Source: Andreesenia sp964489735
GTDB taxonomy: Bacteria > Bacillota > Clostridia > Tissierellales > Gottschalkiaceae
Direction: 5' to 3'
DNA: 64,000 bases
NCBI GenBank assembly: GCA_964489735.1
Contig: CAZBAL010000003.1
Location: 39,749-103,748, forward strand
A model generated the notes under the pieces. The model was not told where the DNA came from. It saw only the letters and a list, made by a program, of their open reading frames with translations, and ran no database searches. Position numbers and translations under genes: made by a program. Each line of letters begins with the position of its first letter. Positions within the stretch are counted from its first letter, which is position 1. Below are positions 53,861 to 62,810 of this stretch, in pieces.

Positions 53861-54547
53861 CTAAGCAATTTCTTTCTCATCAGTTATTGCATTCCAGAAA
53901 AATGCAGCTAATGCTGCTCCCACTAACGGAGCAAGTAAGAATACCCAGACTTGTGATATAGCTTCTCCTCCAACCAGAAGAGCTGGCCCTAAACTTCTTG
54001 CAGGGTTAACAGAAGTTCCTGTTAACGGGATGCCCATTATATGAACAAACGCAAGAGTAAGTCCTATAACTATTCCTGCTATATTAGCAGTTTTCACACT
54101 CGATGTTACTCCAATAATTGCCATAATAAATACAAAAGTTAAAATTACTTCAACTACAAATGCTCCGCCCATAGATAAGCCCACTGCTGAGTTAGCTCCA
54201 AATCCGTTCTGCCCAAGTCCAGCTTCTGCAAACCCTAAGCTTCCTGAACTCGTAATGATGAACTTAAGAACTGCACTCGCAATTATAGCCCCGATAACCT
54301 GAGCTACAACGTATCCTGCAAAGTCCTTTGCTGTTATTTTCTTTCTGATAAGCATTGCAAGCGAAACTGCTGGGTTGATGTGACATCCCGATATATGTCC
54401 TATTGCGTACGCAGCAGCAACAATTGAAAATCCGAATGCAAAAGCAATACCCAGTATACCTAGTGTGCCACCTGCAACAGCTGCGGATCCACATCCAAAA
54501 AGTACTAATACAAATGTTCCAAATAATTCTGCGATGTACTTTTTCAT
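53861..54547 (-). CDS. aqpZ: Aquaporin Z
   Basis: A water channel of 228 residues with six helices. Both NPA boxes are present (SGCHINPAVSLA; GTSVNPARSLGPA). The selectivity filter fits AqpZ rather than a glycerol facilitator: His in FVHIMGIPLTG and Thr-Ser next to the second NPA with Arg. The ATG at 54547 has GGGAG upstream; an in-frame start six codons earlier does not. Transcribed alone. Confidence 0.93.
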   Translation of the reverse strand: MKKYIAELFGTFVLVLFGCGSAAVAGGTLGILGIAFAFGFSIVAAAYAIGHISGCHINPAVSLAMLIRKKITAKDFAGYVVAQVIGAIIASAVLKFIITSSGSLGFAEAGLGQNGFGANSAVGLSMGGAFVVEVILTFVFIMAIIGVTSSVKTANIAGIVIGLTLAFVHIMGIPLTGTSVNPARSLGPALLVGGEAISQVWVFLLAPLVGAALAAFFWNAITDEKEIA

Positions 54548-54725
54548 TTTTTTCACTCCCTTCACACTTTTTTTAGAATCAAACCAATACCAAAAGGCTT
54601 ATACACGCGAATATTCACAATATATAGAACCATATTTAGTAGCTTTTGATTCTTTATTCTATACTTACCGACTTATGCCCATAATAACAATCTCTTTTAA
54701 TAAATACTTTTCATTCTTAATTAGA

Positions 54726-55208
54726 CTATTCTTCTTCTGATTCTTCCTCATACTCTTCGTCTTCATCTTTTTCTCCAAAAATGAAGTTCATAGACATACC
54801 AACCAAAGACCCGAATAATGTTTGCGTAATCGAATTAAAAGCATAGGTTCCAGCTGTATCGAATGTGTTTAAAAAAACCATACCATAGTACATTATGCAT
54901 CCCGAAACTGTAGATTCCTTCTTGGCTGCCAAATTTATAACTAGAATTACAGGAAGAACACCTAATCCTTTCAATAAAATACTGTCCGTAAGAAAAGCTA
55001 CAGCCATTCCTATTATCCCGCCAATGAACATACCAATATTCTTAATAATTATGGAGTCCAGCGAACGCTTTTTTGTACTTCCCACTCCTACTGTAGCCCC
55101 TATACAAGCATAAAAAGGATTTTGGCTGAAAAGAAAATGCATAGCTGCTGCTGATATAGTAACTGCTGCTGTTGTTTTCATTGCAGTAAATTTGAGTTGC
55201 TTATCCAA
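54726..55208 (-). CDS. Short FUSC/aromatic-acid-exporter-like membrane protein, copy 2
   Basis: 160 residues, close paralogue of the 32147-32620 protein: ACIGATVGVGSTKKRSLDSIIIKNIGMFIGGIIGMAVAFLT (in part) aligns directly. Four or five membrane segments. A Glu/Asp-rich tail (about 144-160) is longer than in copy 1. TTG start at 55208, with GAGGT 7 bases upstream. Function unknown. Confidence 0.8.
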   Translation of the reverse strand: MDKQLKFTAMKTTAAVTISAAAMHFLFSQNPFYACIGATVGVGSTKKRSLDSIIIKNIGMFIGGIIGMAVAFLTDSILLKGLGVLPVILVINLAAKKESTVSGCIMYYGMVFLNTFDTAGTYAFNSITQTLFGSLVGMSMNFIFGEKDEDEEYEEESEEE

Positions 55209-55500
55209 AACCTCACCTCTAATAAAATGTATATTATATTACCAATCTCTTATTATTTTACATTTACATTATATCATAGCATAAAAAACATATCCTTCTC
55301 ATTAGTCCTATTTTATCGCTGTTCAACACCTATATAACTGAACTGATAGTATTTTATCCAATAATTATAAGTCATTGATTCAACTGAATATAGTTTCATC
55401 CAGGCTTTAAGCTAAATCTTTGTATATTAGACTAGACTTTGGGTATATATATGTAATGTATGACAATGATCTGTCAAAATAATATTTATATAGAAAGGAA
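55209..55500. other. Non-coding stretch between the FUSC-like gene and the DUF924 leader
   Basis: About 290 AT-rich bases. The only structure I see is a TGACA-N6-TGTCA inverted repeat at 55461-55476, possibly a regulator site for the downstream unit, and a GAAAGGAAG ribosome-binding-like string at its end. Confidence 0.4.
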
Positions 55501-55581
55501 GTGAGAGCGACGGTTTCGCTCAGCGCCATTACTTTGCTGTTACTGCACCGTTACTATATTGGCATGAGCTTGTCGCGTTAA
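55501..55581 (+). CDS. Putative 26-residue leader ORF in a GC-rich patch
   Basis: GTG at 55501 opens a 26-codon frame (MRATVSLSAI..., ending SLSR) whose TAA overlaps the ATG of the DUF924 gene (TAATG). AGGAA lies directly against the GTG, so spacing is poor. The patch is nearly half G+C in an AT-rich setting and contains a GAGCGA / TCGCTC hairpin. It may be a leader peptide, or only the non-coding 5' region of the next gene. Confidence 0.35.
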   Translation: MRATVSLSAITLLLLHRYYIGMSLSR

Positions 55582-56141
55582 TGATGAATTTATATGATAA
55601 AGAACCATGGAAAGAAGTGTATGATTTTTGGTTTGATCCTGAAAATATGCCTTACTGGTTTGAGAAAAGTGATGATTTTGATAAAAAACTGCATGATAAA
55701 TTTTATGAAACATGGAAAAGAGGATGTGAGGGGCTGCTGTCTGACTGGAGAGAAAATATATATGGTCGAATAGCTGAAATAATAGTCCTGGATCAATTCT
55801 CAAGAAATCTATGTAGAAATGAAGCCTGTGCATTTTCACAGGATGGAATGGCTTTAATACTAGCACAGGAAGCTATAAAACTTCCTGAATATAAAAACTT
55901 AAAAATGGAAGAGAAGAAATTCATAGCTATGCCATTTATGCACTCTGAATCTAAAGGCATACATGAAGAGGCCGTAAAGATATTTGAGGAAATAGGGCAT
56001 GAAGAATCTTTAAACTATGAGCATCTTCACAAAGATATAATAGATAGATTCGGCAGATATCCTCATAGAAATAAAGTACTGGGCAGAGCTTCCTCTATAG
56101 AAGAACTGGCCTTTCTAAAAGAGCCTAATAGCAGCTTCTAG
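55581..56141 (+). CDS. DUF924-family protein
   Basis: 186 residues with the family marks FWFDP, YWFEKSDDFDKKL, IVLDQFSRNL, MPFMHSES and RFGRYPHRN. It is a soluble helical (TPR-like) protein of unknown function, common in Proteobacteria and some Clostridia. Start is ATG 55581 or the adjacent ATG 55584. There is no ribosome binding site of its own; the overlapping upstream frame suggests coupled translation. Confidence 0.87.
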   Translation: MMNLYDKEPWKEVYDFWFDPENMPYWFEKSDDFDKKLHDKFYETWKRGCEGLLSDWRENIYGRIAEIIVLDQFSRNLCRNEACAFSQDGMALILAQEAIKLPEYKNLKMEEKKFIAMPFMHSESKGIHEEAVKIFEEIGHEESLNYEHLHKDIIDRFGRYPHRNKVLGRASSIEELAFLKEPNSSF

Positions 56142-56338
56142 TGTTTTTACAGATATATGACTTTGTTTATTTAGCCTAATATATGTTCATATTTTTAGCC
56201 AATAAGTTGATGATATAACCATGTTAATAAAAAATTAATATACTCTTAATTCTATTGTTATACTAGGATAATCATACTATGTTAGTATTAAGCTGAAGAA
56301 GAAGGTTTATTACTTCTAAAAGAAAGAGGTGCATACGT

Positions 56339-56500
56339 ATGATTGTTGCAAGAATTAAGAAGTTACTAGGAGTTTCTGCTCTGATTTGTCTTTTAGTGGC
56401 ATTGGCAGGGTGCAAAGAAGAAACAAATGTAACATCATTGAGCACCGTTGATACCGTAAAAGGTGCTAATAGTGAAGAATCTCAAGCAGTTTTTGATTAG
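56339..56500 (+). CDS. Small lipoprotein, 53 residues
   Basis: ATG at 56339 preceded by AGAGGTG. The protein begins MIVARIKKLLGVSALICL, has a lipobox VALAGC (Cys 25), then a short polar tail of 28 residues (KEETNVTSLS..., ending AVFD). It should be exported, lipid-modified and anchored on the outer face of the cell membrane. No family known to me; it is too short for most gene callers. It stands alone and is followed by a shared terminator. Confidence 0.75.
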   Translation: MIVARIKKLLGVSALICLLVALAGCKEETNVTSLSTVDTVKGANSEESQAVFD

Positions 56501-56564
56501 TGAGTTAATCCACTGGATAATCTGAATTAAAAGATATAATTCTTTTAATCTTTTCATAAAAAAT

Positions 56565-56624
56565 CTAAAAAAACCTATTGAATTTTATCTCCCCCAAGAG
56601 TTATCTCATTCAATAGGTTTTTTA
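56565..56624. terminator. Bidirectional terminator, small lipoprotein / CoADR-like gene
   Basis: ACCTATTGAA / TTCAATAGGT (56573-56582, 56609-56618) with A run left and T run right. Confidence 0.85.
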
Positions 56625-56629
56625 TTTGC

Positions 56630-57976
56630 TTATTTTTTACTAGCTACATTTGCAGCCACCTGAACAGGATCCCATGTCCCTGAAAAAGGTGGTGAATACG
56701 CAAAATCACTATATGCAAGTTCTTGAAGTGTCATCTTATTCTGAACTGCTAATGCCATAGCATCTATTCTCAGAGCTGCTCCTTTTTTTCCAACAAGCTG
56801 TGCTCCTAAAATTCTTTCTGTTTCTTTTTCAAAAATAATCTTAACATACAGATCTTCGAGACCAGGATAATATCCTGCGTGGCTCTTTCCTTTTATGAAA
56901 GCCGTACCAAAATCGAATTCACTTTTCTCAGCCTGATGCTCATTAAGTCCAGTCTGACTTAGCTCAAGATCTAGAACCTTTACAGCAGAAGTTCCAATTC
57001 CACCACCGAAAGACTTATCTTTTCCAGCAAGAATCTCTGCTAAAAGTCTTCCCTGTCTATTAGCATAAGTAGCTAGAGGAATGCTTACAAGTTCATCAAG
57101 AACACTGTGATAAAGTGTTGCACAGTCTCCAGCCGCATATATACTCTCAACGTTCGTCTTCATCTTTTCATCAATAATGATGGCACCATTATCTAGCTTT
57201 TCAATTCCAGTTCCTTCTAGAAATTTGGTGCTAGGCTTCACACCAATGGCTACCACAACCAAGTCCGCTTCGTATTCTCCTTCACTCGTCTTCACCGATT
57301 TCACTCTGCCATTTTCATCTGCAATAATATCTTCAACATCATCATTCAGATGTAAATTTATATTCTTTTCTCTGAGCTCTTCAAGTAAAATATCTCTTAT
57401 TTCCTGATCAAAAGAGCCCATTATTCTCTCACTTCTATTGATAACAGAAACGTTCTTACCTAAATTATAGAATGACTCAACAAGCTCCATTCCAATATAT
57501 CCTCCGCCGACAATTATCACTTTTTTTACATCATCCTTTATTGCCGCTTTTTTTATGCGCTCTCCATCTTCAATCGTTCTGAGTTTAAACACATTCTCCA
57601 TGTCCAAGTCAACAAATGGAGGCAAAATTGGAGATGCCCCTACAGCAATTACTAAATCATCATAGGTTTTGTTGAATTCCTCTTCTGACTTTAAATCCTT
57701 AACTGCAATCGACTTACCTTCCGGATTTACCTTCAAAACCTCATGAAATGTTTTTATCTCTATTCTCTTATCATCAAAGTCTTCCGGCTTTTTTACTATA
57801 AGTTTGTCGGAATCTATTATATCATCGCCTATATAATATGGAAGTCCACACGCACCATAAGATATATTTTCACCCTTTTCATACACTGTAATATTTACAT
57901 CTTCAGACTCTCTAAGAAGCTTTGCAGCACAACTCATACCTGCTGCAACTCCTCCTATTATCACTACTTCTCTCAT
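56630..57976 (-). CDS. CoA-disulfide-reductase-like FAD/NAD(P) oxidoreductase
   Basis: 448 residues of the single-Cys disulfide reductase group. The FAD site is VVIIGGVAAGMSCAA, and the active-site Cys 43 is in SYGACGLPYY, as in CoA-disulfide reductase (NADH oxidase has SCGM). The NAD(P) site is VIIVGGGYIGMELVE, then YAAGDCA and a C-terminal dimer domain with FAYSPPFSGTWDP. No rhodanese domain is fused. It could reduce CoA disulfide, CoA-persulfide or O2. GAGAGGAG precedes the ATG. Confidence 0.9.
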   Translation of the reverse strand: MREVVIIGGVAAGMSCAAKLLRESEDVNITVYEKGENISYGACGLPYYIGDDIIDSDKLIVKKPEDFDDKRIEIKTFHEVLKVNPEGKSIAVKDLKSEEEFNKTYDDLVIAVGASPILPPFVDLDMENVFKLRTIEDGERIKKAAIKDDVKKVIIVGGGYIGMELVESFYNLGKNVSVINRSERIMGSFDQEIRDILLEELREKNINLHLNDDVEDIIADENGRVKSVKTSEGEYEADLVVVAIGVKPSTKFLEGTGIEKLDNGAIIIDEKMKTNVESIYAAGDCATLYHSVLDELVSIPLATYANRQGRLLAEILAGKDKSFGGGIGTSAVKVLDLELSQTGLNEHQAEKSEFDFGTAFIKGKSHAGYYPGLEDLYVKIIFEKETERILGAQLVGKKGAALRIDAMALAVQNKMTLQELAYSDFAYSPPFSGTWDPVQVAANVASKK

Positions 57977-58130
57977 AACAAAAGCTCCTCTCTATAAAAC
58001 CTCTCGAATTTCATTCTGTTTCAAAATTGGAGATCATCAGATATTACTGACCGTTATAAGAATATATACCCGAAGAATTTAATTTTAAAATAATTGTTAA
58101 ATTAATCACCTTATTTATCGTTTGTTTTTA

Positions 58131-58157
58131 AGAAACTCTTTTTCAGAAACTCTTTTT
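58131..58157. repeat. 13-bp direct repeat
   Basis: AGAAACTCTTTTT twice, one base apart, 29-55 bases downstream of the DUF1648 gene. Possible slippage product; no terminator-like hairpin. Confidence 0.5.
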
Positions 58158-58185
58158 GAATGGACCTAATTCAGCAAATCTAACT

Positions 58186-59295
58186 CTAAAGTGAGTTGAT
58201 CGCAATGATTACAGATGTTACTAAACTCAGTACTATAAAAGATACAAATATTATCAATGCCTTCTTATTCCCAAAGTTTATAGTACTGCCTATTCCGACT
58301 CTCTTTGGAACGAATATGGTTGGATCTTCTTTATCATAATAAATCGTCCCACCTAAAATCCACTTATCATCATCTTTATGTTCACCTGTTTCTGTATCTT
58401 TAGAGAGCTTTTCGCCCATATTTCCAACTTTCAATCCGATGATTATTGGAGTTATTATTGAGAACATAACAATAATAACTGTAAGTACATTAACTAAAAC
58501 CATGCTTTTTAATAAAGTCATAATCATTAACTGTGCCACTATGAACAGAGCAATCATAACTGTAGCCATACCCACCAAAAAATATGACCATATTACTCTT
58601 GCTCTCAAGATATTCTCCGCTCCAACTTTTGGTTTCTTATTGTAATTCTGCTGCTTCATCATAACAATAGAAAAATTAACTACAAGCATTACTATAAGTG
58701 TAAATAATCCAACCAAAGGCATTGCGGCAAGGGTTCCAAAACTCTTGTCTGAATATCTATTTATATTCCCACTAAAATCCCAATGCATAGGTAATTTGTC
58801 AGGTACATTACCATAATTTACAAATGTAAATACTGAAATTCCAACAATCATTAAAAGAGGAATCAGATATAGTTTCCAAGGCACACCTCCATACTTCAGC
58901 TTGTCCTTAGAAAGTTTAATATCAACCCTTTGCACATAGTCCTTTTTTACGACCAGATTTTCTTTCTTCCATCTTTTAAGCTTTTTATTATAGCTGAGGT
59001 ACACTCCAAATGTGGCCATCATAACTACGATTATTGTAGAATATGATATTGCTCCTGGAAATGTATAGTAGCTTATTAGCAATGCGATAGCTACGGATGC
59101 TATTCCTGATATTATCATGTCTCTCTTGTACTCACTTCTGATACTTCTCACCTCAGAATTTCCCGTATTTTCTGTTCCTATAAAAACTCCTATATGCACT
59201 CCCTTTCTAGAGAACAGATCAATAAACACGAAAGTTAAAGTCCAGAAAATGTAAATCACTGCCATAGTAATTAAAAAAACAGTTCTATCATTCAT
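58186..59295 (-). CDS. DUF1648-family membrane protein
   Basis: 369 residues, about eight membrane segments. The DUF1648 segment (about 165-200) reads VPDKLPMHWDFSGNINRYSDKS, a family pattern linked with antimicrobial-peptide response genes. A C-terminal DUF5808-like part has DDKWILGGTIYYDKEDPTIFVPKR (in part). ATG at 59295 overlaps the GntR gene end (ATGAATGA), so the two are coupled. This pairing of a YtrA-type regulator and a DUF1648 protein is common in Firmicutes. Confidence 0.87.
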   Translation of the reverse strand: MNDRTVFLITMAVIYIFWTLTFVFIDLFSRKGVHIGVFIGTENTGNSEVRSIRSEYKRDMIISGIASVAIALLISYYTFPGAISYSTIIVVMMATFGVYLSYNKKLKRWKKENLVVKKDYVQRVDIKLSKDKLKYGGVPWKLYLIPLLMIVGISVFTFVNYGNVPDKLPMHWDFSGNINRYSDKSFGTLAAMPLVGLFTLIVMLVVNFSIVMMKQQNYNKKPKVGAENILRARVIWSYFLVGMATVMIALFIVAQLMIMTLLKSMVLVNVLTVIIVMFSIITPIIIGLKVGNMGEKLSKDTETGEHKDDDKWILGGTIYYDKEDPTIFVPKRVGIGSTINFGNKKALIIFVSFIVLSLVTSVIIAINSL

Positions 59296-59677
59296 CAATC
59301 TCACCCTTTACTTTTCTTATTTTTTCATCTATGATACTTTTTATTTCATCTTCTGTCACACCTCTATTCAGTGCATCAGAAATCATGAAATAGAGTTCCT
59401 CCTTCATTCTCTTTTTATTTTCCTCACTAAAATCTGGTATTTCCTCCGAAATCGCAGCGCCTTTTCTTCTGTCCATATTTACATATCCCAATGCTTTAAG
59501 CTCCTGATATGCTTTGTTAACGGTATGAAGATTCACACCGATATCTTCGGCTAGTGCACGAACACTAGGAAGCGACTCCCCTAACTCCAATTCCCTCTCT
59601 GCAATTCCGACTATAATCTGCCGAACTATCTGTGTATAAATTGGAATCTCTGAATCAAAGTCTATTTCTAATATCAT
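59288..59677 (-). CDS. GntR-family regulator, YtrA type
   Basis: 129 residues: a winged helix (10-75; IPIYTQIVRQIIVGIA, LPSVRALAEDIGVNLHTVNKAY) and a short helical tail (80-129) without an effector domain, as in YtrA. Members repress nearby ABC or DUF1648 genes and respond to cell-wall antibiotics. The ATG at 59677 has GGTG 6 bases upstream. It is likely autoregulatory and may also control the lipoprotein/permease genes to the right. Confidence 0.92.
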   Translation of the reverse strand: MILEIDFDSEIPIYTQIVRQIIVGIAERELELGESLPSVRALAEDIGVNLHTVNKAYQELKALGYVNMDRRKGAAISEEIPDFSEENKKRMKEELYFMISDALNRGVTEDEIKSIIDEKIRKVKGEIDE

Positions 59678-59881
59678 TTTTATCACCAATCCTAAATCCT
59701 ATATTAATCCCAGACATTCAAATCAGTAGATTTATAAGCTCTTGAACTTATCCATACTATATATTTATTCTAAACTTATAATTTTCACATTGTTATATCT
59801 GTTATATATATAATAGAACAGATATGCTTTTATTGCAAATTAATTTAAAGTCAATTTTATTTCAGGTCAATTTATAGGTAG

Positions 59882-59923
59882 ACAAAAAATAACGCCCTAA
59901 AACATTTCTGCTTTAGAGCGTAT
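59882..59923 (-). terminator. Terminator, 42-bp repeat copy A
   Basis: The minus strand forms CGCTCTAAA / TTTAGGGCG with a 9-base loop and then a U run. The whole 42 bases are identical to copy B at 61346-61387. It follows the large lipoprotein gene. Confidence 0.85.
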
Positions 59924-59948
59924 TTTTATTAATTTTATATATTATATC

Positions 59949-61205
59949 CTATTCCCATCGATAGTGAAAAAACTCGTTATTTGTATGGTATATTTTTCCA
60001 TCCAATGCATTTTTGAGAACTTTATTATACTCTTCTATGCATAGTTTATAATCTATCATCGTCACAGTGTAATCATGCAATAGGCTATCCTTATCCTTGT
60101 AGTAATGGTCTGGCTCCTCTATTAGACCATAAAAAGGATGTGGTCCATCATAGTCTTTTAATTTTCTGTTTATCTCTTCTTCTGACCATTTAGCTATTGA
60201 TAAGCTTGCACTTAATGTGTCTTCTAATATTGTACTTTTATCTTTTATTCCTCTGTAATCAGGTCCAGACATATTATCAGGATTATACTGTACTTCATAT
60301 ATCTTTCTTGCTTCTGTTTCTTTCATATTGTCCATTTTGTCCATATCAATACTTAATTCTTTCAGTAAACTATTAGCTCTTCTTTCTGTCTGTTCTTTTT
60401 TTGCTTTTTCTATTATACCTTCAAGTATGTTCACATTCTTCTCATTTGCTTCAAGAACTTCTTCTACCAGCTTTTTCTGCTCTGGCTCTAATGAGATGCT
60501 CTCCTGTCCGAACTGCTCTCGTGCTAAAATCATATACTCCTTATATGCATTTTCTTCTTCAATAGCTCTTTTTGTCATATTGATACTGTTCTCAAACTCT
60601 TCTTCCATAGTTGAGTGTCCATCTCTCACATACTGTCTTTTCTGCTCATATATTTGTTCCCTTCTCTCTTCCGAAACATCTTCGAAATTAGGAAAAGAAT
60701 TAGTCAAGGCCGTTGCTAGCCTTTCATTAGTAAATTTAAGTCCTGACAATGATGTATCACCAGGATTTTGATTATATATCTCTTTAATAGAGGCATCTGC
60801 AAAAGTTATCATTCCTTCTGAATACCTTGATAATTTTTCGAATGCTAGACTATTGATAATCTCTTCTCTATTTGCTTCCATCTCAGTAATCCTCTTTTCG
60901 TAGAGTGGCCTATTATTATCAATGGCTTTTAGGGCTTCATCTATGTACTTATTCACTTCTTCTTTCGTGAGCATCTTGCCTGTATAAGCAACCCTTCCCT
61001 TCTCTAATATCTTAAGTCTGTCCTCTTCAGTTACCTTGCTTAGGCTACCAGTATTTTTATTTGCTACATCTTCAGGACTCTTCCCATTTTCTTCAATTCT
61101 TCCATACGGAGAACCACAGCCAGAAACGGTAATAACTAAAGCTAAAGATAACAGAAACATGCTCTTTTTTGAATATTTTTTTATTCTTGATTTAAAAATA
61201 GTCAC
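59949..61205 (-). CDS. Large lipoprotein of unknown function
   Basis: 418 residues from GTG 61205 (AGGAGG nine bases upstream). A signal peptide with lipobox VITVSGC (about Cys 30) is followed by a long, highly charged, mostly helical and probably coiled-coil chain (Glu/Lys/Arg rich). No enzyme motif seen. A late stretch has HPFYGLIEEPDHYY and ends FFHYRWE. It is transcribed after the two paralogous permeases and may be their partner on the outer membrane face; this is from gene order only. Confidence 0.75.
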   Translation of the reverse strand: MTIFKSRIKKYSKKSMFLLSLALVITVSGCGSPYGRIEENGKSPEDVANKNTGSLSKVTEEDRLKILEKGRVAYTGKMLTKEEVNKYIDEALKAIDNNRPLYEKRITEMEANREEIINSLAFEKLSRYSEGMITFADASIKEIYNQNPGDTSLSGLKFTNERLATALTNSFPNFEDVSEERREQIYEQKRQYVRDGHSTMEEEFENSINMTKRAIEEENAYKEYMILAREQFGQESISLEPEQKKLVEEVLEANEKNVNILEGIIEKAKKEQTERRANSLLKELSIDMDKMDNMKETEARKIYEVQYNPDNMSGPDYRGIKDKSTILEDTLSASLSIAKWSEEEINRKLKDYDGPHPFYGLIEEPDHYYKDKDSLLHDYTVTMIDYKLCIEEYNKVLKNALDGKIYHTNNEFFHYRWE

Positions 61206-61345
61206 TTCTCTCAACCTCCTAACCAACCTCTATTAATGTAAATACCCATATTTTCAACTTTTTCCCATTTTCCTCTTCAATCTAGTATCTATGACTCTAA
61301 TTAGAATACTATCTTATGTTCCAATCAACAAAAATATTGTTATAA

Positions 61346-61387
61346 ACAAAAAATAACGCCCTAAAACATTTCTGCTTTAGAGCGTAT
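61346..61387 (-). terminator. Terminator, 42-bp repeat copy B
   Basis: Identical to copy A (59882-59923) over 42 bases including the stem, loop and flanks. It follows permease 1 by 3 bases. Confidence 0.85.
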
Positions 61388-61390
61388 CTT

Positions 61391-62710
61391 CTATATAGAC
61401 AGTTTAGCTTTAAAGAAATATTTATATAACTTTCCGAAAGCTAGTGCAAATAGTATGAATATAGCCCAATTGCTAATAGCCAACATAATATTCTGTCTAT
61501 TTCCAATAAATCCTGCAAACATATTGACCAAAATTAAAGAAGTCGTTAATGTCAGCAATATATGGTAAATATAGCTTACAGGCTTAATGGTATAGAACAT
61601 CCCTCTTCTTTCCGTTTTAATATATCTTGAAATATATATACCAACCAGTACCAAAATCACAGTCAGACCAAAAAACATCAGAACCGCACTCAGTGGAGTA
61701 TAGTCCTTGAACATTATTCGAAATGGACTGATATAATCCATTTCATCAAGAGTCTTAATTATAAAGCTTCGATCCTGCTGTTTATCAATCTTTATAACTC
61801 CTGAGAGCAAACCATAAGTGAAAAGATCTGTTAAAAATCTCAAAAATGCAAAACCTAGAAAGGCTATAAAACTGCTCCCTAGATAACTAATCAAATTCCC
61901 ACAGTAATTACCTAAGAATGTAAACATAGTGGTTAGTCCAGAAAATAATAATACTATTTTCAGAGATTTCATTACAAAACTCTCCATATCTAAAACGTCA
62001 GAATATGGTGATACTTTATAAATAATAAATACTATAAGTATCTGTGTAATGCAAAAAATTGCCGTTTTACCTGTAGCAAATACTGTTTTTGCCAAATATT
62101 TTTTAGCCTTCGAAATGGGTACGGATTCATCAAACAGTTTATATCTTGTCATTGATTCCATGCTCGTAACCGTCCCTGCTACAATAAGGGCAAAAATAAA
62201 ACCGAGCATTATAATAGCCCCTTGTGATATTGGTGATTCTAAACTAAAAACAGATAATTTATCCGTTTTTGTCTGTGCAATTTCCACTGCTTTCATATAT
62301 TCAATGTTCTTATCAGTGACTCCATTTTTTTCATTTTTTTCACTCATCTGAATAATAGAACCTCTTAACGCATGATCCATATATTCATCATCAGGGTATT
62401 TTTCTGAAAGTGCCTTAATTTCAGTTATCTCTCTTTTTGATATTTTACTCTTAGTCTTATTTAACTCCTCTTGCTTTTTATCTGTTTCTCTAATGAATTT
62501 TTCCATATATTCTGGAGAATCTAAACCTTTTGCATATCCACCGTTTTCTTTTTTGTCGACATAGCTCACAGCTCTACTCCTATTAAAAAGAGTTGTTTTC
62601 TTATTTATTGATACTGTCGATACAAATATTGTTATTATTGAGAAAAAAATCATTATACCAACAAATCTGAGTCTATATCTAATCCAAAGTAACTTAATAT
62701 ATTCCTTCAT
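61391..62710 (-). CDS. ABC-2-type permease, tandem paralogue 1
   Basis: 439 residues. A first membrane helix (about 12-32) is followed by a long extracellular-type charged region (35-150), then five or six membrane segments. Marks shared with its neighbour are TSMESMTRYKLFDESVPISKAKKYLAKTVFA (in part), FLGNYCGNLISYLGS and the last five residues AKLSI. ATG at 62710 has AGGAGGA seven bases upstream. It lacks an ATPase, which is expected outside the window on the right. Confidence 0.8.
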   Translation of the reverse strand: MKEYIKLLWIRYRLRFVGIMIFFSIITIFVSTVSINKKTTLFNRSRAVSYVDKKENGGYAKGLDSPEYMEKFIRETDKKQEELNKTKSKISKREITEIKALSEKYPDDEYMDHALRGSIIQMSEKNEKNGVTDKNIEYMKAVEIAQTKTDKLSVFSLESPISQGAIIMLGFIFALIVAGTVTSMESMTRYKLFDESVPISKAKKYLAKTVFATGKTAIFCITQILIVFIIYKVSPYSDVLDMESFVMKSLKIVLLFSGLTTMFTFLGNYCGNLISYLGSSFIAFLGFAFLRFLTDLFTYGLLSGVIKIDKQQDRSFIIKTLDEMDYISPFRIMFKDYTPLSAVLMFFGLTVILVLVGIYISRYIKTERRGMFYTIKPVSYIYHILLTLTTSLILVNMFAGFIGNRQNIMLAISNWAIFILFALAFGKLYKYFFKAKLSI

Positions 62711-62810
62711 ATCCAATCCTCCTTTTTCTGCTAATATATATAATATTCTTTAATATCTTATATTTTTTCATGCCGTATATGACTATGTGTTTTCTCATTC
62801 TAAGCTCAAA

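Noticed and set aside
55559..55575. Second sigma-54 promoter (TGGCATGAGCTTGTC)
   Set aside because: The -12 element reads TTGT rather than TTGC, and no activator sites are seen.
58131..58157. Terminator of the DUF1648 gene
   Set aside because: It is a direct, not an inverted, repeat; no hairpin with U run found there.
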